Assembly: GCF_003343245.1 (NCBI RefSeq)
Contig: NZ_CP024901.1
Location: 2,480,001-2,544,000, forward strand
Direction of reading: 5' to 3'
Length of the DNA stretch: 64,000 nt
DNA from: Photorhabdus laumondii subsp. laumondii
Lineage (GTDB): Bacteria; Pseudomonadota; Gammaproteobacteria; Enterobacterales; Enterobacteriaceae
A program made the position numbers and the translations under genes. A model generated the notes under the pieces. That model was not told the origin of the DNA. It saw nothing but the letters and a program-made list of their open reading frames with translations, and ran no database searches. This document shows, in pieces, positions 29,465-37,873 of the stretch. Numbering within the stretch: position 1 is the stretch's first letter; the number at the start of each line of letters is the position of its first letter.

Positions 29465-29881
29465 ATGATTTATTGGTTATTCCTTGCAATGGCAATTATT
29501 ACCGAAGTTATCGGTACCTTATCGATGAAACATGCCAGCGTTTCCGGTGGTGTAGTTGGCATGGCCGTTATGTACATCATGATCGCCACATCCTATATCT
29601 TGCTGGCAATGGCGGTGAAAAAAGTGGCATTGGGCGTTGCGTACGCTTTATGGGAAGGGGTTGGCATTCTATTTATTACTGTTTTTAGTGTCATGTGGTT
29701 TGATGAATCATTGTCATTGATGAAAGTAGGGGGATTGGCTCTGCTGATAACAGGGATTATGTTGATTAAATCCGGTACGAGAAAAGCCGCAGTCAAAAAA
29801 TCGGCAGAGGTAGTGAAGCAGATGGCAAATAAGGCTGTCAGTGTTGCAACAACCAAAAGCAGTAAAATAAAGGAGGCGTAA
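29465..29881 (+). CDS. mdtJ: Spermidine export protein MdtJ (SMR family)
   Basis: 138-residue small multidrug resistance protein that exports spermidine together with MdtI. Four membrane segments are visible, with the essential Glu in [16 protein letters not shown] and the conserved [15 protein letters not shown]. The C-terminal tail (about residues 105-138, rich in Lys, Ala and Val) is longer than in E. coli MdtJ. AGGAG precedes the ATG at 29465; an earlier start has no ribosome site. mdtI starts one base after its stop. Confidence 0.94.
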   Translation: MIYWLFLAMAIITEVIGTLSMKHASVSGGVVGMAVMYIMIATSYILLAMAVKKVALGVAYALWEGVGILFITVFSVMWFDESLSLMKVGGLALLITGIMLIKSGTRKAAVKKSAEVVKQMANKAVSVATTKSSKIKEA

Positions 29882-29882
29882 C

Positions 29883-30215
29883 ATGTTGCAACAATTTGAA
29901 TGGTGGCATGCGGCGTTTTTATTCCTTGCTGTCGTATTGGATATTTTAGCGAATATTTTACTGAAACTTTCTAATGGTTTTAGACGTCCTTGGATGGGGA
30001 TTCTCTCGCTTATTGCCGTCCTTGGGGCGTTCAGTGCGCTTGCTCAGGCAGTGAAGGGAATTGAGTTGTCCATTGCTTATGCCTTATGGGGCGCTTTCGG
30101 TATTATCGCGACGGTTGCTGCTGGCTGGATTATGTTTAATCAGCGTTTGAATTATAAAGGTTGGGGTGGAATTGCCTTGTTGCTGTTGGGCATGGTGATG
30201 ATCAAGATGGCTTAA
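29883..30215 (+). CDS. mdtI: Spermidine export protein MdtI (SMR family)
   Basis: 110-residue partner of MdtJ, forming a heteromeric SMR exporter in the inner membrane. Four hydrophobic segments, with Asp in [20 protein letters not shown] at the position of the SMR acidic residue, and [20 protein letters not shown]. Its ribosome site (AGGAGG) lies inside the end of mdtJ, so the two are coupled. Confidence 0.95.
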   Translation: MLQQFEWWHAAFLFLAVVLDILANILLKLSNGFRRPWMGILSLIAVLGAFSALAQAVKGIELSIAYALWGAFGIIATVAAGWIMFNQRLNYKGWGGIALLLLGMVMIKMA

Positions 30216-30303
30216 GCCATATTAATTTTTAAAATCAGGATAAAGACACATTATTAGCGTTCAGGTTTTTAAGTAACAAATTTTATTGTTTATTTCTTAT
30301 ATT

Positions 30304-30351
30304 ATCTGCTGGCATGCAACTAGCAACTATTTTGCATAATAACCAGCAGAT
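30304..30351. terminator. Extended palindrome between mdtI and the Cys-rich gene
   Basis: Outer stem ATCTGCTGG (30304-30312) / CCAGCAGAT (30343-30351), with an inner ATGCAA / TTGCAT pairing. It lies between convergent genes and is a likely bidirectional terminator. Confidence 0.5.
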
Positions 30352-30368
30352 ATGAATAAAGATGACTT

Positions 30369-30605
30369 TTAGCAGGTAAAACAGACGTCTGGTTTATGGC
30401 CATCTTTTACTCGACAACCAGGACACCAAGACTGAACAATATAGCGGCCATCACCCATATCCCTCATACCAAAGTCTTCATAGCGATAAAAAACATGTTG
30501 ACCCATTGCGGCGGAACAACATGGGCAACTTTTATAGATCTTGCCTTCTACTTCCGCAACAACGGAATCATGAAGGGAATCATGACAACCTGAACAAACA
30601 TCCAT
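30369..30605 (-). CDS. Cys-rich mini-protein, function unknown
   Basis: 78-residue protein with ten or so cysteines arranged in pairs: VCSGCHDS, SCPCCSAAMG, SWCPGCRV and VCFTC at the very end. The four pairs suggest two zinc-ribbon-like knuckles. The middle reads HVFYRYEDFGMRDMGDGRYI, followed by VQSW. I do not recognise the family. The ATG at 30605 has GGAG seven bases upstream; an ATG 12 bases earlier has none. No signal peptide, so a cytoplasmic zinc protein is the simplest reading. It lies convergent to mdtI. Confidence 0.65.
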   Translation of the reverse strand: MDVCSGCHDSLHDSVVAEVEGKIYKSCPCCSAAMGQHVFYRYEDFGMRDMGDGRYIVQSWCPGCRVKDGHKPDVCFTC

Positions 30606-30617
30606 AGAATGCTCCAT

Positions 30618-30971
30618 ACCAAGTGATAAAAGTTATTGAAGATTAGGCCATGTTTATATTCACTAAACAGTGACCAGACACTGATGTGCTTATTAGAAAG
30701 TATGGACGACGTATAAGTATAATTCAACATTGAAAAGGTAAATAATAGAAAATCCATTTGGTAAGTTAACTCTACCAGATGAAATTAACGCTATTTGTGA
30801 TAAGCAATATTGGAAACTATTTTATTTACATTGATCATCAGAATATTATCAGTGGCTCAAACATAACATATATTTCCAAAATGAATTATTAAGGGCCATT
30901 ACTGAAATAGCGTAGGTGTTTTGGCCCGTAAGATGGGTTTATAATAAGTTTATGTACAGATTTTAAAGTTC
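30618..30971. other. Gap with a coding remnant
   Basis: About 350 bases upstream of the Cys-rich gene and downstream of the hipA remnant. Contains the remnant at 30748-30915; otherwise AT-rich with nothing recognised. Confidence 0.45.
30748..30915 (+). pseudogene. Short coding remnant with one internal stop
   Basis: Reads ENPFGKLTLPDEINAICDKQ, YWKLFYLH, a TGA, then SSEYYQWLKHNIYFQNELLR and AITEIA before a TAG. There is no start codon or ribosome site. The protein-like run through a single stop suggests the trace of a lost gene; no family is recognised. Confidence 0.3.
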
Positions 30972-31472
30972 TCAAAAAATTATGGAGAATGGATTTAAAA
31001 ATTGTCTATGCCAGAACAATTTTTTATCTATTTCACTTAACTCAGCTTCTTCACAGATATTATTCCAATTATCTTGGATGATTAATATTTGTCTATTAAA
31101 GATTTCTTTTGCTTTTTTCTCTGAGATATTAAAGTTATGTGCAGTTTCTAAACAGGTTTGTAATTGGCTGAGGTTTTTATTTTCGACTATTAACATTGCT
31201 TGAGATGCTTCATTACCCGATCTACCTTGAGGGCATATATCATAAGCCGGAGTTAAACTTAAATTTTTTCCATCCCAAAATGCAGCATGATTTCGAGCGT
31301 GATCATCTGTATTACCGCACAGTATATTAAAAACTAATCGTGAAAATAATTCTTCTAATGTTTTCTGAGGATTAGTGAAACGATATCGTATAATCTCGGC
31401 AAATTTTTCATAACTAGCATATCTAGCCATCAAATGTTGGGACTAAACAACTTCTTTGTTATTAGAAATCAT
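30972..31472 (-). pseudogene. hipA remnant: internal deletion and stop
   Basis: HipA kinases of this group have about 400 residues or more. Here the gene begins at an ATG overlapping the hipB stop (31470-31472) and reads MISNNKEVV, the expected HipA start, then hits TAG. In the same frame it resumes with SQHLMARYASYEKFAEIIRY and runs to the C-terminus, including ILCGNTDDHARNHAAFWDGK with the kinase catalytic segment and the LTPAYDICPQGRSGNEASQA region. About the N-terminal two thirds have been deleted between VV and SQH. The remaining 153-codon frame might still be translated from an internal ATG but would lack the ATP-binding part. Confidence 0.85.
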
Positions 31473-31794
31473 CGTATACCTCTCTCTTTTCTTCCTGAAT
31501 ACGCTGTGGTAATAAAGCTAATTTATCTCTTGTTTGTTCTATACGTGCTGAGATAGGAAATTTATCACTGTCAAACAAGCTGATACCTACAAGGTTGGCC
31601 AGCTCAAATGCTAATCCTATGGAACAACCCATATCCCCGTTTTCAATTTTTTGTAGTGTGGTTCTGGATATACCAGCACGTTCTGCCAAATTCTTTTCTG
31701 ACCAATGGCGTTGTTTTCTACCTAACTTGATTTGTTCTCCGAGTAACATAACTGCCTCTTGAGAGAATTTTGAATAGGCTCTATGTTTTAACAT
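31462..31794 (-). CDS. HipB-type antitoxin (XRE regulator)
   Basis: 110-residue regulator with an XRE helix-turn-helix: GEQIKLGRKQRHWSEKNLAE, then RAGISRTTLQKIENGDMGCS (about residues 18-58). The C-terminal tail is charged. Its stop overlaps the first codon of the hipA remnant, the usual hipBA arrangement. Strong ribosome site AGGAGGGGG before the ATG. It seems intact although its toxin is destroyed. Two near-palindromes upstream (31807-31824 and 31838-31855) are probable operators. Confidence 0.82.
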   Translation of the reverse strand: MLKHRAYSKFSQEAVMLLGEQIKLGRKQRHWSEKNLAERAGISRTTLQKIENGDMGCSIGLAFELANLVGISLFDSDKFPISARIEQTRDKLALLPQRIQEEKREVYDDF

Positions 31795-31806
31795 TCCCCC
31801 TCCTGT

Positions 31807-31855
31807 TGACCATTATAGTGGTCATTGATGGCCTTAATGAACATTATAATGGTCA
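31807..31855. promoter_or_regulatory. Twin operators upstream of hipB
   Basis: Two 18-base near-palindromes, TGACCATTATAGTGGTCA (31807-31824) and TGAACATTATAATGGTCA (31838-31855), start 31 bases apart, about three helical turns. They lie just upstream of the hipB ribosome site, as expected for autorepression by HipB dimers. Binding is inferred. Confidence 0.65.
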
Positions 31856-32098
31856 CCGATAGTTCAAGGCATAGGAGGAAGGTTAGAATTGTTGGGTTTA
31901 TAATATTCCACTTGGATCAATGAATAATATAGTTTATGAAAATATCGATTAATGTTTTATTTTAACGTGTTATTGCAACTAAATTAACAGGGGAAATCAT
32001 ATCTTACTTATATTAATAACACCTATTGGGATATTCTGAATAACCTCCATATAATTAAAATATAAATGTAGGCGATAGAGAATATCCCAAAATTAATA

Positions 32099-32443
32099 TT
32101 AAATACCTGCGATAACTTTTATTTCGACTTTATATTTGGGGTTCATTAGTTTAGCTTCAACGGTGCAGCGTACTGGTGCGCTTCCTGCAATAACCCATGC
32201 ATCCCAGGCGGCATTCATGCCAGCAAACTCTTTTCCATCAGCCAGGAAAAGAGTGGCGTCGATAATTTTGCTTTTATCAGAACCGAGACGCTGTAACATA
32301 ATATCAATAGCGGCCAGTGTATTCGCTGTTTGCTCAGTAATATCACCATCCAGGTTTTCCGGTACGGCGGTGTAGTAAATGGTTTTATTGTAAACTACCG
32401 CTTCGGACCAGCGATCTTGAGGATCAATACGTTCAATTGTCAT
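32099..32443 (-). CDS. yoaB: RidA-family protein YoaB
   Basis: 114-residue member of the YjgF/YER057c/UK114 (RidA) family, of which RidA itself hydrolyses reactive enamine/imine intermediates. MTIERIDPQDRWSEAVVYNK, YYTAVPE, QTANTLAAIDIMLQRLGSDK and the Arg in APVRCTVEAKL (substrate carboxylate binding in RidA) are seen. It is divergent from yoaA, the same pairing as in E. coli. Physiological substrate unknown. Confidence 0.93.
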   Translation of the reverse strand: MTIERIDPQDRWSEAVVYNKTIYYTAVPENLDGDITEQTANTLAAIDIMLQRLGSDKSKIIDATLFLADGKEFAGMNAAWDAWVIAGSAPVRCTVEAKLMNPKYKVEIKVIAGI

Positions 32444-32543
32444 GGATATTCCTTCCTGTGAATGACTATCTGCCTGATTTTGGGTGGTGATCAGAACATA
32501 CTATTGGCATAATCTCCATCCATTCTATTGAAAGAGACGGTTT

Positions 32544-34466
32544 GTGTCAGACGATTTTGCGAAAAATGGTGCCCTTGCTAAAGCAATAACCGGTTTTAAA
32601 CCCCGTGATGCTCAAAGAGAAATGGCAGTGGCTATTGAGTGTGCGATTAAAAATCATCAACAATTGGTTGTAGAAGCAGGCACGGGAACAGGTAAGACAT
32701 TTGCCTATTTAGCACCCGCGTTGCGTTCTGGGCAGAAAGTTATCATTTCCACAGGTTCTAAGGCATTACAGGATCAGCTCTATAATCGTGATTTACCGAC
32801 AGTCGCTGAAGCGATTAATTTCACCGGCAAATTGGCGTTGTTGAAAGGCCGTGCAAATTATCTGTGCTTGGAACGGTTGGAACAGCACTCTTTTGGGGGC
32901 GGACAATTGGAAGCAGAAATTCTGTCAGATATTGTTCGGCTAAGAGGCTGGTCTTCACAAACTGAAGAGGGTGATATCAGTACTTGTCACCAAGTGGCGG
33001 AAGATAGCCAGGTTTGGCCGTTGGTAACCAGTACGAACGATAACTGTCTAGGCAGTGATTGTCCGCGTTATCAGGAATGCTTTGTTCTCAAAGCTCGCCG
33101 TCGGGCAATGGAGGCGGATGTTATTGTTGTTAACCATCATCTGTTTATGGCGGATATGGTAGTGAAAGAAACGGGATTTGGTGAGTTGATCCCGCAAGCA
33201 GAAGTCAAAATATTTGATGAGGCACATCAAATCCCTGATATTGCCAGTCAATATTTTGGTCAGCAATTAAGTAGCCGTCAACTGATGGATCTCTCCAGAG
33301 ACATCACTATGGCGTATCGCACGGAAGTCCGGGATCAAGTTCAATTACAAAAGAGCGCAGATCGTCTGAGTCAGAGTACACAAGATTTCCGGCTAGCGTT
33401 GGGAGAGAACGGTTATCGGGGTAATTTGCGGGAGTTATTGCAAAATCCGCAAGTGCAGCGGGCATTGGTATTGCTTGATGATGCGCTTGAGCTTTGTTAT
33501 GACGTGATGAAATTATCTTTAGGGCGTTCAGTCATGTTGGATGCGGCATTTGAAAGGGCAACAATTTATCGTAATCGTCTTAAACGCTTGAAAGAGGTGA
33601 CTATCCCCGGTTATAGCTATTGGTTTGAAAGTTATGGTCGCCATTTTCTTTTAGCACTCACACCGCTGTCTGTTGCCGATAAATTTAGTGAGATAATTAA
33701 TGAGCAATCCGGTTGTTGGGTGTTCACCTCAGCGACACTCTCTGTTAACGAGCAACTTTCCCATTTCACTGAACGGCTAGGTTTAAAACAGGCGAAAATG
33801 TTGCTACTACCAAGTCCATTTGATTATCAAAGTCAGACACTACTTTGCGTTCCCCGTCATCTACCATCACCAAATCAACCTGGTAGTGCAAAATGGTTGG
33901 CAGAGATGCTCAAGCCACTCATTGAAGCCAATAAAGGTCGATGTTTCTTTTTATGTACCTCACACCAGATGATGCGCAGTCTGGCTGAGGCATTCCGTGC
34001 CAACATGACATTGCCGGTTTTGGTTCAGGGGGAAACTAGCAAGGGTCAGCTACTTTCGCAATTTATTGCTGCCGGCAACGCTTTATTGGTGGCAACCAGC
34101 AGTTTTTGGGAAGGTGTTGATGTGCGCGGTGAGGCGCTTTCCTGTGTCATTATCGATAAATTGCCCTTTACGGCACCGGATGATCCGCTGTTAAAAGCCC
34201 GTATTGAAGATTGCCAACTTAGAGGTGGTGATGCATTTAATGAAGTTCAGTTACCAGATGCGGTGATTAGCCTGAAACAAGGTGTCGGGCGGCTTATTCG
34301 TGATATTGATGATTATGGCGTCGTTGTTATTTGTGATAATCGTTTAGTGATGCGTCCATATGGTGAAGTGTTTTTGAATAGTTTGCCGCCTTCACCACGA
34401 ACCCGAGATTTAACGAAAGCGGTCGCTTTCCTGCAAGCCCGGCAATCTCCTAACATTAAAGATTAA
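32544..34466 (+). CDS. yoaA: DinG-family DNA helicase YoaA
   Basis: 640-residue superfamily 2 iron-sulfur helicase of the XPD/DinG group; in E. coli YoaA works with HolC in replication repair. Walker A is VVEAGTGTGKTFAYLAPALR (near residue 50), Walker B is VKIFDEAHQIPDI, and the iron-sulfur cysteines fit CLERLEQH, CLGSDCPRYQEC. Motif VI reads LKQGVGRLIRD. It begins with GTG. Length and order next to tsaB match E. coli. Confidence 0.95.
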   Translation: MSDDFAKNGALAKAITGFKPRDAQREMAVAIECAIKNHQQLVVEAGTGTGKTFAYLAPALRSGQKVIISTGSKALQDQLYNRDLPTVAEAINFTGKLALLKGRANYLCLERLEQHSFGGGQLEAEILSDIVRLRGWSSQTEEGDISTCHQVAEDSQVWPLVTSTNDNCLGSDCPRYQECFVLKARRRAMEADVIVVNHHLFMADMVVKETGFGELIPQAEVKIFDEAHQIPDIASQYFGQQLSSRQLMDLSRDITMAYRTEVRDQVQLQKSADRLSQSTQDFRLALGENGYRGNLRELLQNPQVQRALVLLDDALELCYDVMKLSLGRSVMLDAAFERATIYRNRLKRLKEVTIPGYSYWFESYGRHFLLALTPLSVADKFSEIINEQSGCWVFTSATLSVNEQLSHFTERLGLKQAKMLLLPSPFDYQSQTLLCVPRHLPSPNQPGSAKWLAEMLKPLIEANKGRCFFLCTSHQMMRSLAEAFRANMTLPVLVQGETSKGQLLSQFIAAGNALLVATSSFWEGVDVRGEALSCVIIDKLPFTAPDDPLLKARIEDCQLRGGDAFNEVQLPDAVISLKQGVGRLIRDIDDYGVVVICDNRLVMRPYGEVFLNSLPPSPRTRDLTKAVAFLQARQSPNIKD

Positions 34467-34732
34467 GTTAAGTGTAGAAAATATTATCTGCTAATTGAGC
34501 GAACAATTATGAATCTATATAGCAACAGAAACAAATTAAACTAAAGGAGGAAGAGCTAATAGTGCAGATAAGAGTATCGACATCAGAGGTATAACTGTAC
34601 GCAATACTATGTAAAGTAAATATTTTTATAGGGTATTATTGATAGTTAGATTAATCCCTGTTGTTGTTTTAATCGCCATTTTGTGTCATGCTTTGTGTTA
34701 TACTTTAATTGATTTAATAGTGGAACTACTTT

Positions 34733-35107
34733 TTGAAAGTATTTAAAAATGCATGGTTCGAGCGTTTTGCCAGAAAACAGCGTATTCCAGATGAGGTTTT
34801 ACTTGATGCTATTGAAAGAGCCAATAGAGGTCAGATTGATGCTGATTTGGGCGGTGGTGTAATTAAGCAGCGGGTGGCACGTAAAGGGCAAGGAAAGTCT
34901 GGTGGGTTTCGCACAGTGATTTTGTACCAGACCGCAGAGCATGCTTTTTTTGTTTACGGGTTTGCTAAAAGTGATAGATCTAATATTGAATATGATGAAG
35001 AGATGCAGTTTAAGAAGATGGCGTCCCACGTTTTAGGGTTATCAGATGAACAATTAGCTAGACTAATTGAAAAAGGTCATTTTTCGGAGGTGATTAAATA
35101 TGGTTAA
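34733..35107 (+). CDS. HigB/RelE-type toxin (PF06296-like)
   Basis: 124-residue toxin. IDADLGGGVIKQRVARKGQG followed by KSGGFRTVIL is characteristic of a RelE-like subgroup paired with XRE antitoxins, and AFFVYGFAKSDRSNIE fits too. The frame opens with TTG at 34733; MKVFKNAWFERFARKQRI aligns with the usual N-terminus of this subgroup, so the TTG is accepted, although its ribosome site (GGAAC) is weak. The antitoxin gene overlaps its end by 8 bases. The order toxin-antitoxin is like higBA, but the proteins are unrelated in detail to those at 5288-5941. Confidence 0.85.
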   Translation: MKVFKNAWFERFARKQRIPDEVLLDAIERANRGQIDADLGGGVIKQRVARKGQGKSGGFRTVILYQTAEHAFFVYGFAKSDRSNIEYDEEMQFKKMASHVLGLSDEQLARLIEKGHFSEVIKYG

Positions 35108-35417
35108 AAAGTATCGTAGTGATGCGTTTGCTGCAATTCACGAAACGATGGAGGCATTAAGCGAAATAGGGGCTGTCAGTAAGCAAACTATGCGTGAGTT
35201 TGATGCTGCCTGTTTGACTCCCATAGAATCACTATCTCCAGAGGAAATACGTTCTCTTCGTGAGCGGGAGCATTTGTCACAGCCTGTTTTTGCCCGATAT
35301 TTGAATGTGAGCAAAAATCTTATATCAGACTGGGAGCGTGGAGCAAAAAAACCCGGAGGCCCAGCCTTGAGGTTGCTTACGATAGTTAAGAAGAACGGAA
35401 TTCAGGCTATTGCATGA
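35100..35417 (+). CDS. HigA-type antitoxin (XRE helix-turn-helix)
   Basis: 105-residue antitoxin for the gene just upstream. The helix-turn-helix is SPEEIRSLREREHLSQPVFA followed by RYLNVSKNLISDWERGAKKP (about residues 52-92). Strong ribosome site GGAGG inside the toxin end, eight bases before the ATG. Overlap with the toxin (35100-35107) implies coupling. Probably represses its own operon. Confidence 0.87.
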   Translation: MVKKYRSDAFAAIHETMEALSEIGAVSKQTMREFDAACLTPIESLSPEEIRSLREREHLSQPVFARYLNVSKNLISDWERGAKKPGGPALRLLTIVKKNGIQAIA

Positions 35418-35649
35418 CATAATTAAGGATTGCTCCATAATTATAGCAGCAGATCACGTTGAGAAGCGATGGAGCACAGGTAAACTTATCTCTTTTCTAT
35501 CTGATAATTCATAAAAACACAGCTATCCCCTGTGTACATATGGCAAAGGGTAATGGCCTTCATATGGCTGCCAACTGGGTAAAATCGACTAGGCTATGAT
35601 AAAATAGCACTTTATTTTGAATTATATTTCTTGCCGAGGTGCTTGAGGC

Positions 35650-36345
35650 ATGCCTGTACGAATTCTGGCTATTGATACTGCAACGGAAGCCTGTTCTGTT
35701 GCTCTTTGGAATGATGGTGCCGTTTTGGCACAGTTTGAAATTTCTCCACGTGAACACACGCAACGCATTTTACCTATGGTTCAATCTGTTCTGGCAGAAG
35801 CCGGGATGAGTTTACAGCAGCTTGATGCTTTGGCTTTTGGCCGTGGGCCGGGTAGTTTTACCGGTGTGCGTATTGGTGTTGGTATTGCTCAGGGCTTGTC
35901 TCTGGGGGCTGAACTGCCAGTGATTGGTGTGTCAACGCTCAATGCAATGGCTCAAGGTGTTTTTCGTCTGCTAGGTGCAACTCAGGTATTAACCGCCATT
36001 GATGCCCGGATGGGAGAGGTTTACTGGGGGCAATATATCCGTAATCAGCAAGGTGAATGGCAAGGACGTGAAACAGAAGCCGTGCTGAAGCCGGAACAGG
36101 TACAGGCATTCATGGCTTCATTGAGTGGCGATTGGGTGGTTGCGGGTACTGGCTGGCAGGCTTATCCTCAGTTGATGGCAAGTCATTTAACGCTAACTGA
36201 TAGTAGTATCACATTACCTCATGCTGAAGATATGTTACCTCTGGCAATACAGATGTGGCAAAACGGTGAGGTGACGGCTGTAGAACATGCTGAACCGGTA
36301 TACTTGCGTAATGAAGTTACTTGGAAAAAATTACCAGGCCGTTAA
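35650..36345 (+). CDS. tsaB: tRNA threonylcarbamoyladenosine protein TsaB
   Basis: 231-residue TsaB, the scaffold that activates TsaD in making t6A37 on ANN-decoding tRNAs. [20 protein letters not shown] opens the first ASKHA subdomain; [19 protein letters not shown] and [19 protein letters not shown] are characteristic. It lacks the TsaD metal-binding motif, as usual for TsaB. Length equals that of E. coli; yoaA is upstream and yeaY downstream, as in E. coli. Confidence 0.96.
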   Translation: MPVRILAIDTATEACSVALWNDGAVLAQFEISPREHTQRILPMVQSVLAEAGMSLQQLDALAFGRGPGSFTGVRIGVGIAQGLSLGAELPVIGVSTLNAMAQGVFRLLGATQVLTAIDARMGEVYWGQYIRNQQGEWQGRETEAVLKPEQVQAFMASLSGDWVVAGTGWQAYPQLMASHLTLTDSSITLPHAEDMLPLAIQMWQNGEVTAVEHAEPVYLRNEVTWKKLPGR

Positions 36346-36428
36346 GTATCTATTGATGAAACTTGTAGTAAAAGAAAGTATCAAATAGATAGAGTTATTT
36401 TAAACATCATTTTCAGGAGAAGGTGGTT

Positions 36429-37007
36429 ATGTTAAGAGTAATAAACTACCGGACGAGTGTTAAGGCGCTAATCTTGTTAGGTGTTGTAATGCTTACAGGC
36501 TGTATCACCGTTCCTGATTCAGTAAAAGGAACGTCACCAACGCCTGTTCAAGATCTGCTTTCTGTTAAGAGTACGCCTGAGTTGTTTATCGGTCAGGAAG
36601 GGCGATTCGGCGGCAAGGTACTTGGTGTAGTGAATGAAAATCATCGTACTCGTCTGGAAATATCGTCATTGCCATTAGCATCGGATGCCAGCCCAGAATT
36701 AGATGAGCCTTCCCTTGGCCGTATCTATGTTTATGTTAATGATTTCCTTGATCCTGCCGATTTTAAAGGAAATTACGTCACTGTCGTAGGTCCGATAGTG
36801 GGATTGAAAAAGGGGAAAATTGGTTGTGCGGATTACGATTATGTTGTGATTAATGTAATGGGTTATCAACGCTGGAAAGTTGTTCAGAGAGTATTGATGC
36901 CTTATGGCCCGGGGCCTTGGAATTATTATGGCTATCCATATTATTCAGGTTGGGGATGGAATTGGTATTCCGACCCCACACCTGTTGAGACTATTTTGAC
37001 CAGATAG
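36429..37007 (+). CDS. yeaY: Slp-family outer-membrane lipoprotein YeaY
   Basis: 192-residue lipoprotein of the Slp family. A signal sequence with lipobox LTGC (in VVMLTGCITVPDSVKG) is visible near residue 25. GRFGGKVLGVVNENHRTRLE and GRIYVYVNDFLDPADFKGNY match Slp/YeaY; the C-terminus is rich in aromatic and Gly/Pro residues (YGPGPWNYYGYPYYSGWGWN). The ATG at 36429 is behind AGGAGAAGGTGG; a GTG six bases earlier is less likely. Lies between tsaB and fadD as in E. coli. Confidence 0.92.
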   Translation: MLRVINYRTSVKALILLGVVMLTGCITVPDSVKGTSPTPVQDLLSVKSTPELFIGQEGRFGGKVLGVVNENHRTRLEISSLPLASDASPELDEPSLGRIYVYVNDFLDPADFKGNYVTVVGPIVGLKKGKIGCADYDYVVINVMGYQRWKVVQRVLMPYGPGPWNYYGYPYYSGWGWNWYSDPTPVETILTR

Positions 37008-37083
37008 AGTTATCTACTTTGTGACATTGTAACTTTCTTTCCAGTTTGAGCCGCCGCAATAATATGTGGCGGTAATTTATCTG

Positions 37084-37470
37084 TTATTTCCTCTCTATCT
37101 TTGGATTGATCGTTAATTTCATCGCAATTCTTGCACCGAAACCCGCAGTCATCACTTCTACTAGAATTTTCTGTAGTTCATTAGGAATATCATGCGATTG
37201 CAGTATGACAAAACCGAATTTGTCATATAATTTGCGACTTGGTAGAAAATGACGAAAAGTTATGAGGTAAAGTGTGGTTTCCTTGTTTTGTTCTCATTGC
37301 TCAATGATTACGCTAAGCAGGGTACTGGCAATACCTTGGCCATGATATTTCGGCAACACATCAATCTCAGCTAGCAGCATCAATTGATTTAAGCGGCGGA
37401 TTAGCGCAAATCCAACCAGTTTTTGCTCACTTTCAGCGACCCAAAGTTGCTGTTTCTGAATACCTGATTC
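37084..37470 (-). pseudogene. GNAT acetyltransferase gene, 5' truncated and with a stop
   Basis: On the minus strand one frame reads ESGIQKQQLWVAESEQKLVG, FALIRRLNQLMLLAEIDVLP, KYHGQGIASTLLSVIIEQ, a TGA (37294-37296), then EQNKETTLYLITFRHFLPSR and KLYDKFGFVIL, ending at TAA (37084-37086). The P-K-Y-H-G-Q-G-I-A segment is the acetyl-CoA binding loop of GNAT enzymes (usual form R/Q-x-x-G-x-G/A), and LYDKFGF is the typical last strand. The 5' end is missing: the gene stops exactly where half an ERIC element (37466-37513) begins. Confidence 0.82.
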
Positions 37471-37513
37471 ACTCCCTTGTCGTCGCGATGCATCTTGAAA
37501 TCCATAAGGTATA
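37466..37513 (-). repeat. ERIC element 10 (half copy, 48 bp)
   Basis: Only one end of the element remains: GATTCACTCCCTTGTCGTCG to CATAAGGTATA, equal to the last 48 bases of a reverse-oriented copy. Its broken end abuts the 5'-truncated GNAT pseudogene. Confidence 0.88.
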
Positions 37514-37873
37514 TAATCATTTTTTATTAATATTGATTTTTTAATAATGCATTGGAATAGATGAAAGCAATAAATGCTATTTCAAAAATGCTATCTTAAG
37601 CAAAAAATAAGTAGGTCAATGTATAATCAATAGCTACAAAGTTAAATATTAACTATGGCAATAATATACTGATAAATAAAAATAATTTACAGATAACACA
37701 ATTCCCTTTGTTTTTATGTATCAGGATTAACGTGAAATTAGTGATGTGTATCTCAACCTGAACAATGTTTCTTTTTTAAACTGGTACGCTGAGTTAATAA
37801 TTTGTTAAATCAAAGCGTGCGTTATTTATTAGGCGAGTGATAACATAGCAATTAAAATTTCAGGAGTACTACC
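37514..37873 (+). other. AT-rich upstream region of fadD
   Basis: 360 bases with no gene seen. Contains the FadR-like operator at 37779-37795 and the fadD ribosome site AGGAG. Confidence 0.6.
37779..37795. promoter_or_regulatory. FadR-like operator of fadD
   Basis: AACTGGTACGCTGAGTT resembles the FadR consensus (AGCTGGTCCGAYNTGTT) and, as I recall it, the E. coli fadD site with CTGGTATGATGAGTT. It lies 79 bases before the fadD start, suited to repression in the absence of long-chain acyl-CoA. Confidence 0.7.
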
